A DNA stretch of 64,000 nt from Ypsolopha sequella (Eukaryota; Arthropoda; Insecta; Lepidoptera; Ypsolophidae), in contig OW203997.1 of assembly GCA_934047225.1 (NCBI GenBank), positions 5,194,417 through 5,258,416 on the forward strand, read 5' to 3'. The position numbers and the translations under genes were made by a program. Positions 33,771-46,215 of this stretch are shown piece by piece. The notes beneath the pieces are model-generated. The model was not told where the DNA came from, did not search any database, and was given only the letters and a program-made list of their open reading frames with translations. Position 1 is the stretch's first letter; the number at the start of each line of letters is the position of its first letter.

Positions 33771-34444
33771 TTAAGGTCCGTTTCGCCAAACATGCTCTCG
33801 CGTTTGGAAAATTTAGCATATTAAAACAAAATATTTTTAACAAATAAAATTTGTGTAAGTAGTTAAGGGGTTAAACTACATTATTATTTTTCAGATTTGA
33901 CACAAGCATCACAATCATTGAGAAAAAAAATCGGAAAGATCAGTAAAATCACGGAAAACGTAATTTAGCTTTGGAACTAGTATGATCAGTCTACTGATCT
34001 AACTACAAACTAAAATATTTTTTATAGAGCAAAGAAATGAAAGTAGCCATACCAGATTTTTATTATTTTTTATTTCCTTTCGTTATTTTAAAAGAAATAC
34101 TCAAACATTCTACATTTTTCCTGTACAGAAAAATTACGCAAAAAGAATTTGGAAGTTTGTGTATTTCTTTTTAAATAACGAAAGGAAAAAAATATAAATA
34201 TTCAATTTGGAACTAAAACAATTTTTTTTTGTCTGTTTGCAACGCTAAATTACATTTTTCGTGATTTTAGTGATCTTTCCGATTTTTTTTCCCGATGCTT
34301 GTGATGCTTGTGTGAAATCTGAAAAATTATAATGTAGTTCAACTCCTTTACTACCTACACAAATTTTATTTGTTAAAAATATTTTGTTTTTAATATGCTA
34401 AATTGTCCAAACGCGAGAGCATGTTTGGCGAAACGGACCCTTAA
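33771..34444. mobile_element. piggyBac-like MITE with TTAA target sites
   Basis: TTAA-GGTCCGTTTCGCCAAA at the left mirrors GGCGAAACGGACCC-TTAA at the right. The terminal inverted repeats extend through ATGCTCTCGCGTTTGG and on for about 200 bases, including GACACAAGCATCACAA and its diverged complement. There is no transposase ORF. TTAA target plus long TIRs fits a non-autonomous piggyBac relative. Confidence 0.85.
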
Positions 34445-34467
34445 GAAACTGTCTAGTATACATATAC

Positions 34468-34731
34468 AAGGTGACTTTTTGATCACCATCCAAATTCATA
34501 CTGGAGGTTCGGCAAGTGATCAGATGAATCAGAAGTAATTGATAACAATTTTTGTGATGTTCAAATGAAATTTCGACTTCCCAAAGGAATTCACTCCCAG
34601 TCCTGAGTGAATCACTATGAGAAGTCGAAATTTCATTTATGAATTTTACAAAAATCGTTATTGGTTCATGATGCTTGTCACTTACCAAGGCTCAAGTATG
34701 AATTTGGACGATGTTCACAAATTCACCTTTT
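34468..34731. mobile_element. TIR MITE family F, copy 1
   Basis: AAGGTGACTTTTTGATCACC with AATTCATACTGGAGG at the left is mirrored by CTCAAGTATGAATTTGGACG and AATTCACCTTT; GAAGTCGAAATTTCAT lies at the inner fold. Confidence 0.7.
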
Positions 34732-35899
34732 ATATAACACCATTTATTTTATTCTTGTTGACATATATGTTTTTTTTTAGGAAAATGGTTCAAAAGGAAT
34801 TGTTCCACTCATTATATTTATTGCCATATGTGACATAATAATGAAAAGTTCTTTACAATGTGTAAATCAAATTATTTTTTATTTTTATTTTTTGTAGCTA
34901 TATTGTATTTTTATGCTATATATCGACCCCTTTCGGGTCGTCATCAGGCGAATAGATTTTATTAACATAGTATTCTGGGGGCACGGTAGTGACCCCACCA
35001 AGACGAGCTAAAGGAAGCAGGGCACTACGTTATATTTAGATGTAGGTTGCCACGATTTGATTTTAAGCAAAAAAATACATATTTAATAATTACAATATAT
35101 CTAACTTATTAGGTAACAATTACACATATCTATGTATTATATAATAAACCACTAAAAATGATTCATATTGTTTTAGCTATATTAACAACACCACAGATTA
35201 AATAGAAAGGTGTCTTAATTTATTTTATATGCAACAAAATAAGAAAAATATTTGCCTACCAAAATTCTAAATAAAAAATTTAAAAGGCAAAAAACAAAGT
35301 TATAAGAAATAACAACATCATTGTTCTTAAGTTGTAAATAACCATTATTATTTTAATTTCAATTATGTACTATCAAGGAAAAATCCGCAGACCCACTTTT
35401 CACCCGTATTGCAATGGTGATAAGAGGGAAAAATGGATCTGCGGCCATTTCTTCGATGAAACCTAAGGATTTTAAATTGAAGCAGTTACTATTCACCCCT
35501 AACATATAAAAGAAAATATATATTTATTAATGTACGACATTTCCAGTGTGTTTACTGTCTCTTCTATCTCTGAACGCGATAGTACATGTCAAAGAACTGA
35601 TCTAAATTACAATTCGACAGGTGTCAGAAGACGGTTAGCAATCAACTCACGCGCACTGTTACCGCACACCAGTTCCTAAGAAAGCGAAAGTGCTTGCTCC
35701 ATGGGGAATCCAAAGACTTACTGAACACCAAAACTTTTAAACGCCTAAACACTTGAAAATTATCTCTATTTATAGGCAATAAGGATTATGCCTCTGGCCT
35801 TATAATATTGGTGGGTAACTTACGTTGGTTCATTCATAAATATTGAAGTCAATGTTGAAACCACTTCCTCTATTATTTTTAAGGTGTTAAATTATTGAT

Positions 35900-36085
35900 G
35901 CCTCAGCGTAATTTCTTCAGAGATTTATTTATTAAAAAAGTAAATTTATACCTCTATTCATTAATTATTTCTATCGAGTGAAATTCCCAAAATTGTTATA
36001 CTAATTTATTTAACTTGGGACTACTTTTGAACAGCAGATAAATAACTTCAAAAAGTATCGATATTGACTATGTACCCCCTTAAAA
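35900..36085 (+). mobile_element. Family B MITE, fragment
   Basis: Contains AATTATTTCTATCGAGTGAA, AATTGTTATACTAATTTATT and a GTACCCCCTTA end, matching the right half of the copy at 43 kb. Confidence 0.55.
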
Positions 36086-36760
36086 GTCAGTTTTGTTTAG
36101 AGTTAGAGCGACTGAATAAATTGTCTTAAACGTTAAGCAAGGTTTGAGTGAATGAATGAATCGGAATGGATTAATAAGAATGAATAGAATTAATAAATTA
36201 ATATTTTTTTGGATGTGATGTGTGCAAAGAAACACCAAGGCTACGTTAGAGTTTTCACTATTTCACAGTTTTGTAACAGTTGATAAATATTATTTTTACA
36301 GTGGTTTTGTTAATTTATTTTACGAAAAAGAGAGCGTGCTTTCATACCATTGATTTTAATTTGAAACAAATAATTTGGTGCTCAATAAATGTTACTATGA
36401 ATTAATGAATAAGTCTTCTTGTCTTATCTTTCACCTGAAAAATAAAGAATATATACTCGTATATATTCCAATAAAGAAAAATAATCCAAAAATTAAATTT
36501 TAATCTAGAACAGATTCCTAAGAAATATTGAGATAATTTTCGCGCCTGCACGAACATGGCTGTTGGATTAGAAATATAAATGGCTACCATTTGTTGCGGG
36601 GATTTTCGTCTCTTCGTAGGTATGCTTTGATATCTTTTCTGTAGGTAATAGGTACAATCAAAATATGTTTTAACATCAACGTTCCAAAGATATTGACTAA
36701 GAAATTAAGATCATATCACGAAAATCATTTTCCAGATGTTCAAAAATTTTTGCGAAAATA

Positions 36761-37002
36761 AAAGGTGAAATTTAATCAACCGCCCGAATTCATACTGGAG
36801 ACTCAGTTAGTGATCAAGAACAAAGTTCAATGTCCCCTATTTAATTTAAAAAAAAATTGCCCTTTACGAACTAGACAGTATACAAACTGGACAGTACGAA
36901 AGCAGATTTTATCGAATTTCTCCTTCAAGGTCATTACACATTATTTCTGATTACCAACAGAGTCTCCAGTATGAATTCGGACTTTCGATTAAGTTTCACC
37001 TT
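36761..37002. mobile_element. TIR MITE family F, copy 2
   Basis: AAAGGTGAAATTTAATCAAC with GAATTCATACTGGAGACTC is mirrored by GAGTCTCCAGTATGAATTC and AAGTTTCACCTT. A weaker third relative lies near 59420-59660. Confidence 0.75.
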
Positions 37003-37197
37003 ATATATTATTTTGAGATTATTTGTCGGTGTAAAGTGGGTGACTGATTTTGCACTTCACAGTATATAGTCGGAACCATCTTTGACTTCCGTCGGCTATT
37101 CATGTCAAAACGATGTTTTTATTTATCTTTATATCTATAGGTTATTTATTACTATCCACAGGTATAATTTATCCACAGATACTATATTTCTTTTCAG

Positions 37198-37560
37198 GTA
37201 GTAGAGCTGATGCCGGGCTCGACTGTGGAGGTACCGCCATCTTTCTTGGAGACCCCCTAGAAGTAATTCGGGGGAGAGTAAGAGGACAGCTCACAGGCAA
37301 AAAATCAGGAGGCCCACCATGCCTGGGACCGATGGATGGCGGTATATCCATCCCTAGTAGCCGGGCCTTATATGGAACAGACTGGTGGCGGGCAGCGGCG
37401 TCACTGGTGCGAGGGTTCCGGCACCGCGCTCACCAACCCGCCTGCCCAGCGTGTGTGAGTATGGGCAATTCTTCCAGGATGACCGCCGGGAGTGGCAAAG
37501 TCCTGGAAAGGCTTATGTCTAGCAGTGGACGAACTAGGCTGATGGATGGATGGATGGACT
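37198..37560 (+). repeat. Dispersed repeat D, plus copy
   Basis: GATGCCGGGCTCGACTGTGG, GACCGATGGATGGCGGTATA and TCCTGGAAAGGCTTATGTC, ending in GATGGATGGATGG. The long open frame across it is a by-product of the GC-rich repeat. Confidence 0.75.
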
Positions 37561-38164
37561 ATATTTCTTACAGATACAAATATCTATTTCTTTCGAAAAT
37601 ATAGTATTTGCCTAATTTGTTCGAATCTACTTCGAATTTATTAGTAAACTACGTTTCCTTTAGAAAAACGTCACTCGTTCAGCTGACTCTTTCATTTATT
37701 CCTTCATTCAATATTCGTGTACCTATCAAAAATGTGCCATAAGTGAAAATAACTTCAAAGAATTTAAAACCCAGCTTACCTCAATTCAACAATACCTAAA
37801 TTTATGTCAACCCAAAATTAAGCCCTTGAGAAAGTGGAAGAGGGCAAACACAGGTGTTCTCCGAATGACTAATTAATATTTGGAAATCTTTTGGAAAGCC
37901 AATGTTTTTGTTATGAAGAGAATATAGCTGACCTTGTCAGATGTACTGGTACCGGCTAGAATTTTAATGTTTTCGATGTTTTATTGTATGATATCGGTGT
38001 TTGGGGAGAGGCACAGAGACACAAGAAACGTTTACACAAATTAGTCGTCAAACAAAGTACATACTATATTTATAATACATATAAGGCAATACATTATGTA
38101 AGCAGTTATTTATCATCCATATCTTACATTATATATTATTGTTTACATTAAATATACCTTTAAG

Positions 38165-38545
38165 GGGGTATATCGCCAAAATCGACACTTTTTGAAGTTA
38201 TTTATATTTGCTGTTCAAACCAAGGTCTAAGTTAAATAAATTAGTATAATAATTTTGGGACCTTTTTATAGATTCTGGACTATCAGAAACGTGATTGGAG
38301 GAATTTCACTCGATAGAAATAATTAATGAAATGAGGTCTAAATTAACACTTTTTTTTATATTCTTACAAATCGGGTTAGCATACAGACTTCAAAAATATT
38401 TACTTAGATGGGTTTTAACAATACCTAAATTACTGTTTAAGAAAATTTCCATAGCTATTTTAGTTAAATTTGTATTAATTTAAAACCAACTTTTTGTCAA
38501 TTTTCCCCGATTTCGTCTCTCTCGCACTGCGCGTCTGTCCGTTTA
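38165..38545 (-). mobile_element. Family B MITE, minus copy
   Basis: Shares CACTCGATAGAAATAATTA, GACTTCAAAAATATTTAC and CTCTCGCACTGCG with the copy near 43 kb, in reverse orientation. It is distantly related to family A by common landmarks. Confidence 0.6.
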
Positions 38546-38654
38546 GAGTAACGGGGACCTTTGCACGGACGATATTTCACCTGAATGTACGTGTATCATT
38601 TTATTACTAATTATTTAAAGTGCATTACAAACCAGAAGATGTAAAGAAGATAAA

Positions 38655-38880
38655 AAAGGAATGCTTCGACGGATTAGAGAAGATGAATGAAAGTAAAGTG
38701 ACGAAAGAAATTTAAAGTGCGCAAGAACGTGGAAGGCAGAGCCTCGTCCAGGCCGCCCTAGGATATTGGCGATACACGGAAGACTTGAAGGCCATGTGAC
38801 TAGGTTGATGGATGTGGAAGAGGTGAAAGAGGTGTGTCTGGGTCGTATTAGATAGAAATCTGTAGTCTATATTGTATAAC
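38655..38880 (+). mobile_element. Decayed LINE C-terminal remnant
   Basis: Frame fragments read RRIREDE, then with a stop PRPGRPRILAIHGRLEGHVT and MDVEEVKEVCLGRI, like the extreme C-terminus of lepidopteran LINE polyproteins. Several stops. Confidence 0.5.
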
Positions 38881-39564
38881 TGAAATCTGTATAAAACGCG
38901 AGCATTATCTATTGCCTTATCAAAATCATATTATATGATTTAAAGTGAAATCCATTGCTTTGGAAACTCTAAATATAATTATTAATTATATTATAAACAC
39001 CATTATTATCAAAATACATATAATGAATGTACCTCTCTTATGATTCGACACGGTGGCATAAAATGAGTTAAACAAACTCATCACAATATGAAGTTTGAAT
39101 GAATTTTCTACCTCAAAAGCCTCGGACCTTCCACTATTAGAAAGCCTCACCACCTTTTACCCTTTGCACACAATAGACCTAGCTTCATTACCTCGAGTGC
39201 CTAATGAGGTAGCTAATAAGGAAACTCCGCGTGTGGTTTTGGATCAGCACAATGTGTAATATACAAAAATTCATTATATTCTTCAGGAAACAAGATCCTT
39301 TTTTGAGTGGGATGTGAAAACGGGCTTGCAAAAGCATTCAGCCTTGCGTTTTGTTCATTAACAGACTAGTTAGGACTTTCAAAGAAGCGTTCCTATTGCG
39401 GTTGGTTTAAAAGCTAATTTTCAATGAAATAGGATATTTTGCGGTTATATTGATGGTTCGACTAGATTTTAAGGATTGCAAATATTTTGTTGGCTACAAC
39501 TGAACAAAACATCGTTAGTTAGTCATAAAGTACCGTCAATCGTTTACATTTAGCTTTGTTTTGT

Positions 39565-39925
39565 ACCATCCATCCATCCATCAGCCTAGTTCGTCCACTG
39601 CTGGACATAAGCTTTTCCAGGACTTTGCCACTCCCGGCAGTCATCCTGGAAGAATTGCCCATACTCACGCACACTGGGCAGGTGGGTTGGTGAGCGCGGT
39701 GCCGTAACCCTCGCACCAGTGACGCCGCTGCCCGTCACCAGTCTGTTCCATGTAAGGCCCGCCTATTAGGAATGGATATACCGCCATCCACCGGTCCCAG
39801 GTATGGCGGGCTTCCTGGTTTTTTGCCTGTGAGCAGTCCTCTTACTCTTTCTCGAATTACTTCGAGGGGGTTTCCAAGTAAGATGGTGGTACCTCCACAG
39901 TCGAGCCCGGCATCAGCTCCGTCAC
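39565..39925 (-). repeat. Dispersed repeat D, minus copy
   Basis: Mirror of the 37.2-kb copy (CATCCATCCATCAGCCTAGT; TCCACTGCTGGACATAAGC; CAGTCGAGCCCGGCATCAGC). Together they form an inverted pair 2 kb apart. Confidence 0.75.
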
Positions 39926-40088
39926 CTGTTTTGTACAAGGAAAAGTAAATCAACTAGAGTCTGTGGGTCACGTCAGATGGGTTTTTTTTATTTTTATTTG
40001 CTCCGTTGCTTGTTTTGCAGTGTGCTCTCACTTCACAAAAATACCAAAAGAACGTTTTGTTTTTCTTCTAACTAGAATTAGTCCAATT

Positions 40089-40108
40089 ATATATATATAT
40101 ATATATAA
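40089..40108. repeat. (AT)n microsatellite
   Basis: About ten AT units directly before a TAATGTTTATCAC flank. Confidence 0.85.
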
Positions 40109-40248
40109 TGTTTATCACAAGGCAAAAAAAACAAAGGGTTTGGCGCCGTAAGCCTTGAGGCGTTTTTGCAAACCTAGATCTATCTATACCTATGCTATGT
40201 AAAAGTGCACCTGAATCTAATTGTAAATGTATGGGATAACTTTGTTTC

Positions 40249-40269
40249 GGGGGGGGGGGGGGGGGGGGG
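40249..40269 (+). repeat. Run of 21 G
   Basis: Uninterrupted G homopolymer followed by CGGCATCGCCCGCATAGCC. Such runs are easily mis-sized in sequencing. Confidence 0.9.
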
Positions 40270-41254
40270 CGGCATCGCCCGCATAGCCTCCCTCCCCTGT
40301 ATCCGCCAATGAACGACTTGCGTTCGCCCCTACCTACAAGTGTCATTAAAAAACCTTTTAGGAGAATAATTTTAGTAAGACCAACAAAAAATAGAGATGC
40401 CGCAAAAACTAAACAAAAATAAACCAAAAAAATGCTAAAATATAAAATTTATACATGCTGTAAATGCAGACCCAAAAAAAGGGTTGAAAAGACATGATAC
40501 TGACTGATAGATAGCATTACGATAAAAAAATGAATTTTTATCAGTTTGGACTATGGCTACGCACTCTTGCCAACGCTCTTGCCAAGGTTTCAGCTGTTTT
40601 TTAACAACACTATCTATATCTAATAGGTCATACTAACATAACCTTAAAGGTTTTTTTTTTTTACATCTAGTATAATTTAGTATATACCTAGGTTTAAAAG
40701 TATACTATAATTATACATGTATTCGCTTGTGAGTGCCCATTTGACAACGATTGTCAGCGGTTAATTTTGTGCGTACGTTATTTTTCGGTATGACGTCATT
40801 TCTGTGATTGAAGGTATCGTAATTTATGGGTTATTCAATCCTTGCTGCAAGCGGCCCCAGAGCGGTAGTACAAAGTACATAACCCCTTTCTGTACCTGTG
40901 TATTCGGATCCATACGATAAGTAAGCGAACCCAGGTTGGTTCATGTAGACATGTTTGCATTAGTTGGTAGGTCCAACATTAAACTAGATTTATTTTATCT
41001 TGGGAAATAAAGTAGATCCTGTCTAGCCAAGATAAGAGTGAACACTATTTGTTAGACAAATAAAACAACTGGTATGTAGGTACAGTCGCCTGTAGTTCAA
41101 GCTACCTATTTTCATTTATTTATATATTTGCCATTTTTAATGGTTGCCAATTCTTATTGGGAAAAAATATGACCCCCAAAATAAACTTTGATATCCCATA
41201 AACTTCGACCAAAAATAATATAGTGGACACCAAAATTAGTAAATGCCGGTAAAA

Positions 41255-41395
41255 AATAGGTGCGACGACGAGCGGAGCGAAGCGAAGCAAGGAGGCTCCG
41301 TGTTAGGTTGACATGTGAGATAAAATAAGGAGCCGAGTGAAGCGGAGCGGAGCGAGGCGACGTCGTTAGTTTTCACAAAAATATGATCTGCACGG
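41255..41395. repeat. GC-rich GAGCGGAGCGAAGCG repeat
   Basis: Two blocks (GACGAGCGGAGCGAAGCGAA; GAAGCGGAGCGGAGCGAGGC) resemble both ends of the element at 28.6-29.4 kb. Confidence 0.6.
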
Positions 41396-42625
41396 AAGAA
41401 CCAATTTGGCAATTTAAAACATTAAAAATGGGGTTAAAAATTTGGTGATCATTTACTAATTTTAGTGTTCATGTACTAATTTTAATGGTGGTCATTTATT
41501 AATTTTGGTGTTCAGTTAAACACAAGCCATTATTATTGTTTTTCAATTTCGTAAATAAAGTGTCAACTACTCGTGGATGGTTCGCAACATGGCGGAAGTG
41601 CGGGCGATTACATACATGTCAGTATGAAATCGTCCGCACTTCTGCGTGTCGCGTAACATACATTATCATGCAATTGTAATGGAGGTAGCTGAAAACCAGC
41701 GCCAACCAAAGCATGTTCCGGATGGCACAAGCCACAATTTTTAGACTGTGACATAGCTGAACTATCCTTTTGTGGTGTTACTCTTTTTATTATTTATAGA
41801 GTTAAACCCTTTTGCTTTGTGTATTCAAGTTTTCTTTAGTTTATTCAAGTTTTTTTTTTTTATTAAATGTAAGTAATTTAAGTCCTTTATTATATCCCTG
41901 TGTATTTACCCATATTATTATTTATTACATAAAACTATTACCTATACAGATACACATAGATTATTTAATTACTTATATTACATTAAAATTGACCTGTAAT
42001 AAGTGTATGTTATACCTACATTACATAAATTAACATATATATTTCATATTTCATTTCATTTCATTTCTTTTTTGTGAACACGCCAGAATTTTTTTTTTTC
42101 TTTCTTTCTTAATTTTTTTGCGATTTAAATCTCACCACGGCCCCCTCAATGACATTTGAAAATATACCAAAAAAATATTAAATGGACAGACGAGGCTTTT
42201 GCCTATTGTATTATTTTTGCATCTCTAGAATATCAAAATTAATATTCAATTCACACTTAAAATTACACCGAAGTCTTCATAAAATAGCACCATTTTAAAC
42301 TGCGTCTCCTTATTCGAAGGCAGTATTTATACAACAGTTAAGCCAGTTGCCAGTCTATACTTTACAGACCATGCTTCACATAACGACCATCAGCCAGTAA
42401 GGAAACCGGCGATTCTTTTGTCCCCGTAAACTGCGCGTTATAACTCGAAACTTGATGATGGGCCGTTTTGCCAACAACGCTGCCTTCCTGATTGTATATC
42501 TTTGCAAAACGTAATAGTTACATTGTTATGTTGGTACTTGGTTCAGATATGTGCTTGGCTTGTTACCTAAACTGCTGAAACAGGGCGGCCAATTTCTGCG
42601 GTATAAAGATGTGCTTAAGGTGATA

Positions 42626-42891
42626 TACAACGTGTAACAGAAAGGTGTAACCATATTTGAAGAGCTTATTCAGTCAATGGTTTAGAACAACTTTTACTAT
42701 GGAGCCAACCCTGAAATATCAAAAAAAAAATCTGCCCTTAAATACATTTCGGCCGAGCGGCATTGCATTATTCTATGAAACAGTAATTTTTTTTTTCGAC
42801 GTACAGGCGTTGTTCCATAGTAAAAGTTGTTCTATACCATTTACTGAATAAGCTCTTCAAATATGGTTACACCTTTCTGTTACACGTTGTA
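42626..42891. mobile_element. Foldback MITE, TACAACG family, copy 2
   Basis: Same arms and centre as the copy at 11.1 kb (GTGTAACAGAAAGGTGTAAC; TTACACCTTTCTGTTACACG). It has about the same length and a few substitutions. Confidence 0.85.
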
Positions 42892-42892
42892 T

Positions 42893-43267
42893 TGTGCGCG
42901 GAAAAGCGGAAAGACCCGCAGTGCGAGAGGGACTGAATCAGGGAAAATTGAGAAAAAAACGGTTTTAAATTAATACAAAATTAAACAAAATAGGTATGAA
43001 AATTTCCATAACCAGTAATAGTAAGTAAATATTTTTGAAGTCTGTATGGTATCCCAATTTGTCAGAATATCAAAAAAAGTGTAAATTTAGACCTCATTTC
43101 AATAATTATTTCTATCGAGTGAAATTCCTACAATCGCGTTTCTGACTGTCCAAAATCTAGAAGAAGGTCCCAAAATTGTTATACTAATTTATTTAACTTC
43201 AGGTGTCTTTTGAACAGCACATACATAACTTTAAAAAATGACTTTTTTGACGAAATACCCCCTTAAC
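42893..43267 (+). mobile_element. Family B MITE, plus copy
   Basis: Begins around GACCCGCAGTGCGAGAGGG and ends ATACCCCCTTAA. Its left end directly abuts the foldback MITE at 42626-42891 and its right end abuts a LINE fragment. Confidence 0.6.
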
Positions 43268-43269
43268 CG

Positions 43270-43625
43270 CCACATGAAGAAATGTGCAATAGCCCCAGCA
43301 CAATGGGAAACACTGGCAGCAGACAGACCACATTGAAGGCAGGCTGTGAACACTAAGGTGTATGCTTTCGAGTCGATTAGATGCGCTGAGCTCGACACAA
43401 AACGAGACCAGCTTAAGGCCCGACCACCAGTGACCATTAATTATAATATAGGTAGTAAGAGGGGTGCTGAATGTGGTCGCAAGTTCACTGCAAAAATCGG
43501 CTACGTCAGCCACATGAGGGCTCACCAGCGCCGCAGTGACAGTCGCTGTGACCGAAAATGGCCGAAAAGAATTGAAGCTGCTGAGGAAGTTTTTAGGGTT
43601 CCGTATCTCATAATGGTATGGTAAG
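43270..43625 (+). pseudogene. LINE reverse-transcriptase C-terminus, broken
   Basis: The frame reads KCAIAPAQWETLAADRPH, a stop where Trp is usual, then RQAVNTKVYAFESIRCAEL and ECGRKFTAKIGYVSHMRAHQ. The WE..A.DR..WR pattern followed by a C-G-R-F..IG..SHMRAH zinc-finger-like end is typical of the C-terminus of many insect LINE polyproteins. One expected Cys is also missing. It is 5' truncated and abuts the family B MITE. Confidence 0.7.
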
Positions 43626-44392
43626 ACGGATCCCTTACAGCAGAGGTCGGCAACCGACGCGACGGCCCGCGCGACTTCAGTGCGGCCGGCAAGGTTCCCA
43701 ACCTCTACATGATAACTATGTTTTATTTGTGGGAGCAGATATTTTTCATCCTAAACTATCGAAAAAGCAAGGGTTGTTCTCGGTTAGCGGATGCACGTTT
43801 AGACGCAAAACTGCGCACTTAAATACAAGCGAACATACAAAATCTTGCAAGTCAAATGCAGCCGCAAAAATCGCATTAGTTTTTAACCGACTTCAAAAAG
43901 GAGGCGGTTCTCAATTCGACACAATGTTTTTTTTTTATTTTTTTTTTTTGGCGTTGTTACTCCATAACTCCGTAATTTCTGAACCGATTTGAACAATTCT
44001 TTTTTTGTTTGAAAGAGTGTACTTCCAAATAGGTCCCATTTTGGGTTTGGTCATGATCTGATGAAGGTCTTCAGAGATAGGCAGTGGAACTCCTCAGAAA
44101 ACGACAGCATACCTCTCCAAATTGAGGTAATCGCTTTGTACCTGGGTGCTGATTACAAGGTATTACTTGAAAATCATCATTCTTCCACCTGACTTTCGAT
44201 CTTGGCTTCATCACCGTAGAACTCTTTAACAAATGACAGCACATAACTCGAGATTGATAGCAGGAAGCTACTCAAACATAGCTACTTATACTCACTTGAA
44301 CGTTGTTTCATATTAAAACCACGTTTGCAAGAACTACCCATATTTCACAATTTAACCCAGCAACACTAAAAAATGTGAAATAAAATAAACTT

Positions 44393-44735
44393 TTAACAAA
44401 AAAATAGCAACCGACTTCAATAGTTACAGCAGTCATTCACTAAAAAGTTAATAATAATTCTATAAAGACCGATAGTACCGTAGCAACACTTTTGCCGACT
44501 TCTTTCTTCCTGAAACAATATGTTATCTAGAAGTCGGCGTATTTCCTACGATATAGCAACATAAAAACCAATATAAGAGCGCCGACTTCTAGATAACATA
44601 TTGTTTCAGGAAGAAAGAAGTCGGCAAAAGTGTTGCTTCGGTACCATCGGTCTTTATAGAATTATTATTAACTTTTTAGTGAATGACTGCTGTAACTATT
44701 GAAGTCGGTTGCTATTTTTTTGTTAAATGTTTATT
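44393..44735. mobile_element. Foldback element with about 130-base arms
   Basis: AGCAACCGACTTCAATAGTT and TTTCTTCCTGAAACAATATG at the left are mirrored by GTTTCAGGAAGAAAGAAGTC and AACTATTGAAGTCGGTTGC. It follows a diverged member of the CCGACTTCAAAAAGGAGG repeat family (about 43875-44390). Confidence 0.85.
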
Positions 44736-44752
44736 TTATTCACTAATAACTG

Positions 44753-45018
44753 GACCCTATTACTAAGACTCCGCTGTCCGTCTGTGTCTGTCCGTCTGTC
44801 ACCAGGCTGTATCTCATGAACCGTGATAGTTAGACAGTTGAAATTTTCAGAGATGATGTATTTCTGTTGCCGGTATAACAAGAAATACTAAAAAACAGAA
44901 TAGAATAAATATTCAAGGGGGCTCCCATACAACAGACGTGTTTTTTTGCCGTTTTTATAGATAATGGTACGGAACCCTTCGTGCGCGAGTCCGGCTCACA
45001 CTTGGCCGGTTTTTTTTA
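44753..45018 (+). repeat. GGTTCCGT-CTTGGCCGG dispersed repeat, copy 3
   Basis: The left terminus is missing; it starts at GGACCCTATTACTAAGACTC and ends CACTTGGCCGGTTTTT. It follows a foldback MITE directly. Confidence 0.8.
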
Positions 45019-46044
45019 ATATGCACAGCGCCATCTGTGGCCAATAATAAATAGCACCAACATTTAACACTAAAAATCATTTCAAACCTTCCCTGGATTA
45101 AACATAAATATAGATTTATAAAGCCAAAGAAACATGATGTTACCAAAATCGAGTGTCAATGTGTGTGATACATGCTTACGTGTGTGTAATAGTGGGTACC
45201 CTAAATATGCTAAAACAAACTATCGATAAAGGGGGTGGTCATGAAAACCAACACCATCAACAAATCAAACAAACCGAAATTGACATCGTGACCAACCACT
45301 GATGTGTTTAATTGAAAATTTTCCAGAGATAATGGCACTTTTGCCCTCATGTTTCGGTAGGTTGTCGTTGTCGATAGAATTATGAAGTAAGGGTACGCCC
45401 CAACAAATCTTTTCGTATATAAGAAAACCTTGCAAATGAAAATTTAAAAAAAAATGCACTTCACTAACAGAAACAATCATCGATTTCAACTAAATACTCT
45501 ATTTATTCCATTTTTTGCAGTTTTAGATGTATAAATATGTACATCAAACTTTGTTTAGCATATCCATATTTACCTGTGAAATGTATGTTTCCCATAATTT
45601 TTGAGGTGATTGTTCAGACATTTCGGACAAGATACCATTTCGATGGAATGCTAGAATGTGCCGTTTTTAACTATTTAATTTCAATATTTTTTAAAATTTT
45701 GATGTTGCCGCTTTTTGCTCTGAGCCAGGGCGGAAAACTTTACGACTTTTGACGTTTAGAATTCCATACGGCCAAAGAGCCCTTTATCAGTCTAGTTAAA
45801 AGAAAAAAAAAGTATTCTATGTTTATGGGATTAAATAAATAAAAGTACTCAGTTACGTCAAATGAACATAATATTGTAAGGGTTCCCTCAAAGGAGATCT
45901 AATCTGCATAAAAATATGTACCTGAATACAGCTAGATGAGCTGCAAGTATTTTCATAAAAGGTCAAACGTAATTCCACATTAATTTCCCAGAAGCCCCAT
46001 TCACCAACACAATTAACTTACGCCCTGCAGAACATATTACTTAC

Positions 46045-46215
46045 TAGCTTTTGCCCGTGGCGTCGCTCGCGTGGCAGTCTCTTTTAATTAACGACAGTTT
46101 TTGGCTTGGCAGTTATTTTACCAACACCCTTATAGCCTATTTGTGGACCAGGGCTAATATGATGATAATAAAGAAAACCACGTCCGAATCCGTTTAATGA
46201 TTCTGAAGCAAAAAA
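46045..46215 (+). repeat. SINE/LINE tail fragment
   Basis: TAGCTTTTGCCCGTGGCGTC and CCACGTCCGAATCCGTTTAA followed by AAAAGACAGACC, a common lepidopteran retroposon tail. Confidence 0.55.

Noticed and set aside
37113..37604. 163-codon ORF
   Set aside because: It overlaps a dispersed repeat found inverted at 39.6 kb and as fragments at 5.1 and 13.8 kb; no domain and no splice context.
40068..40427. 119-codon minus ORF with a proline run
   Set aside because: The proline run is the 21-G homopolymer; the rest has no protein-like pattern.
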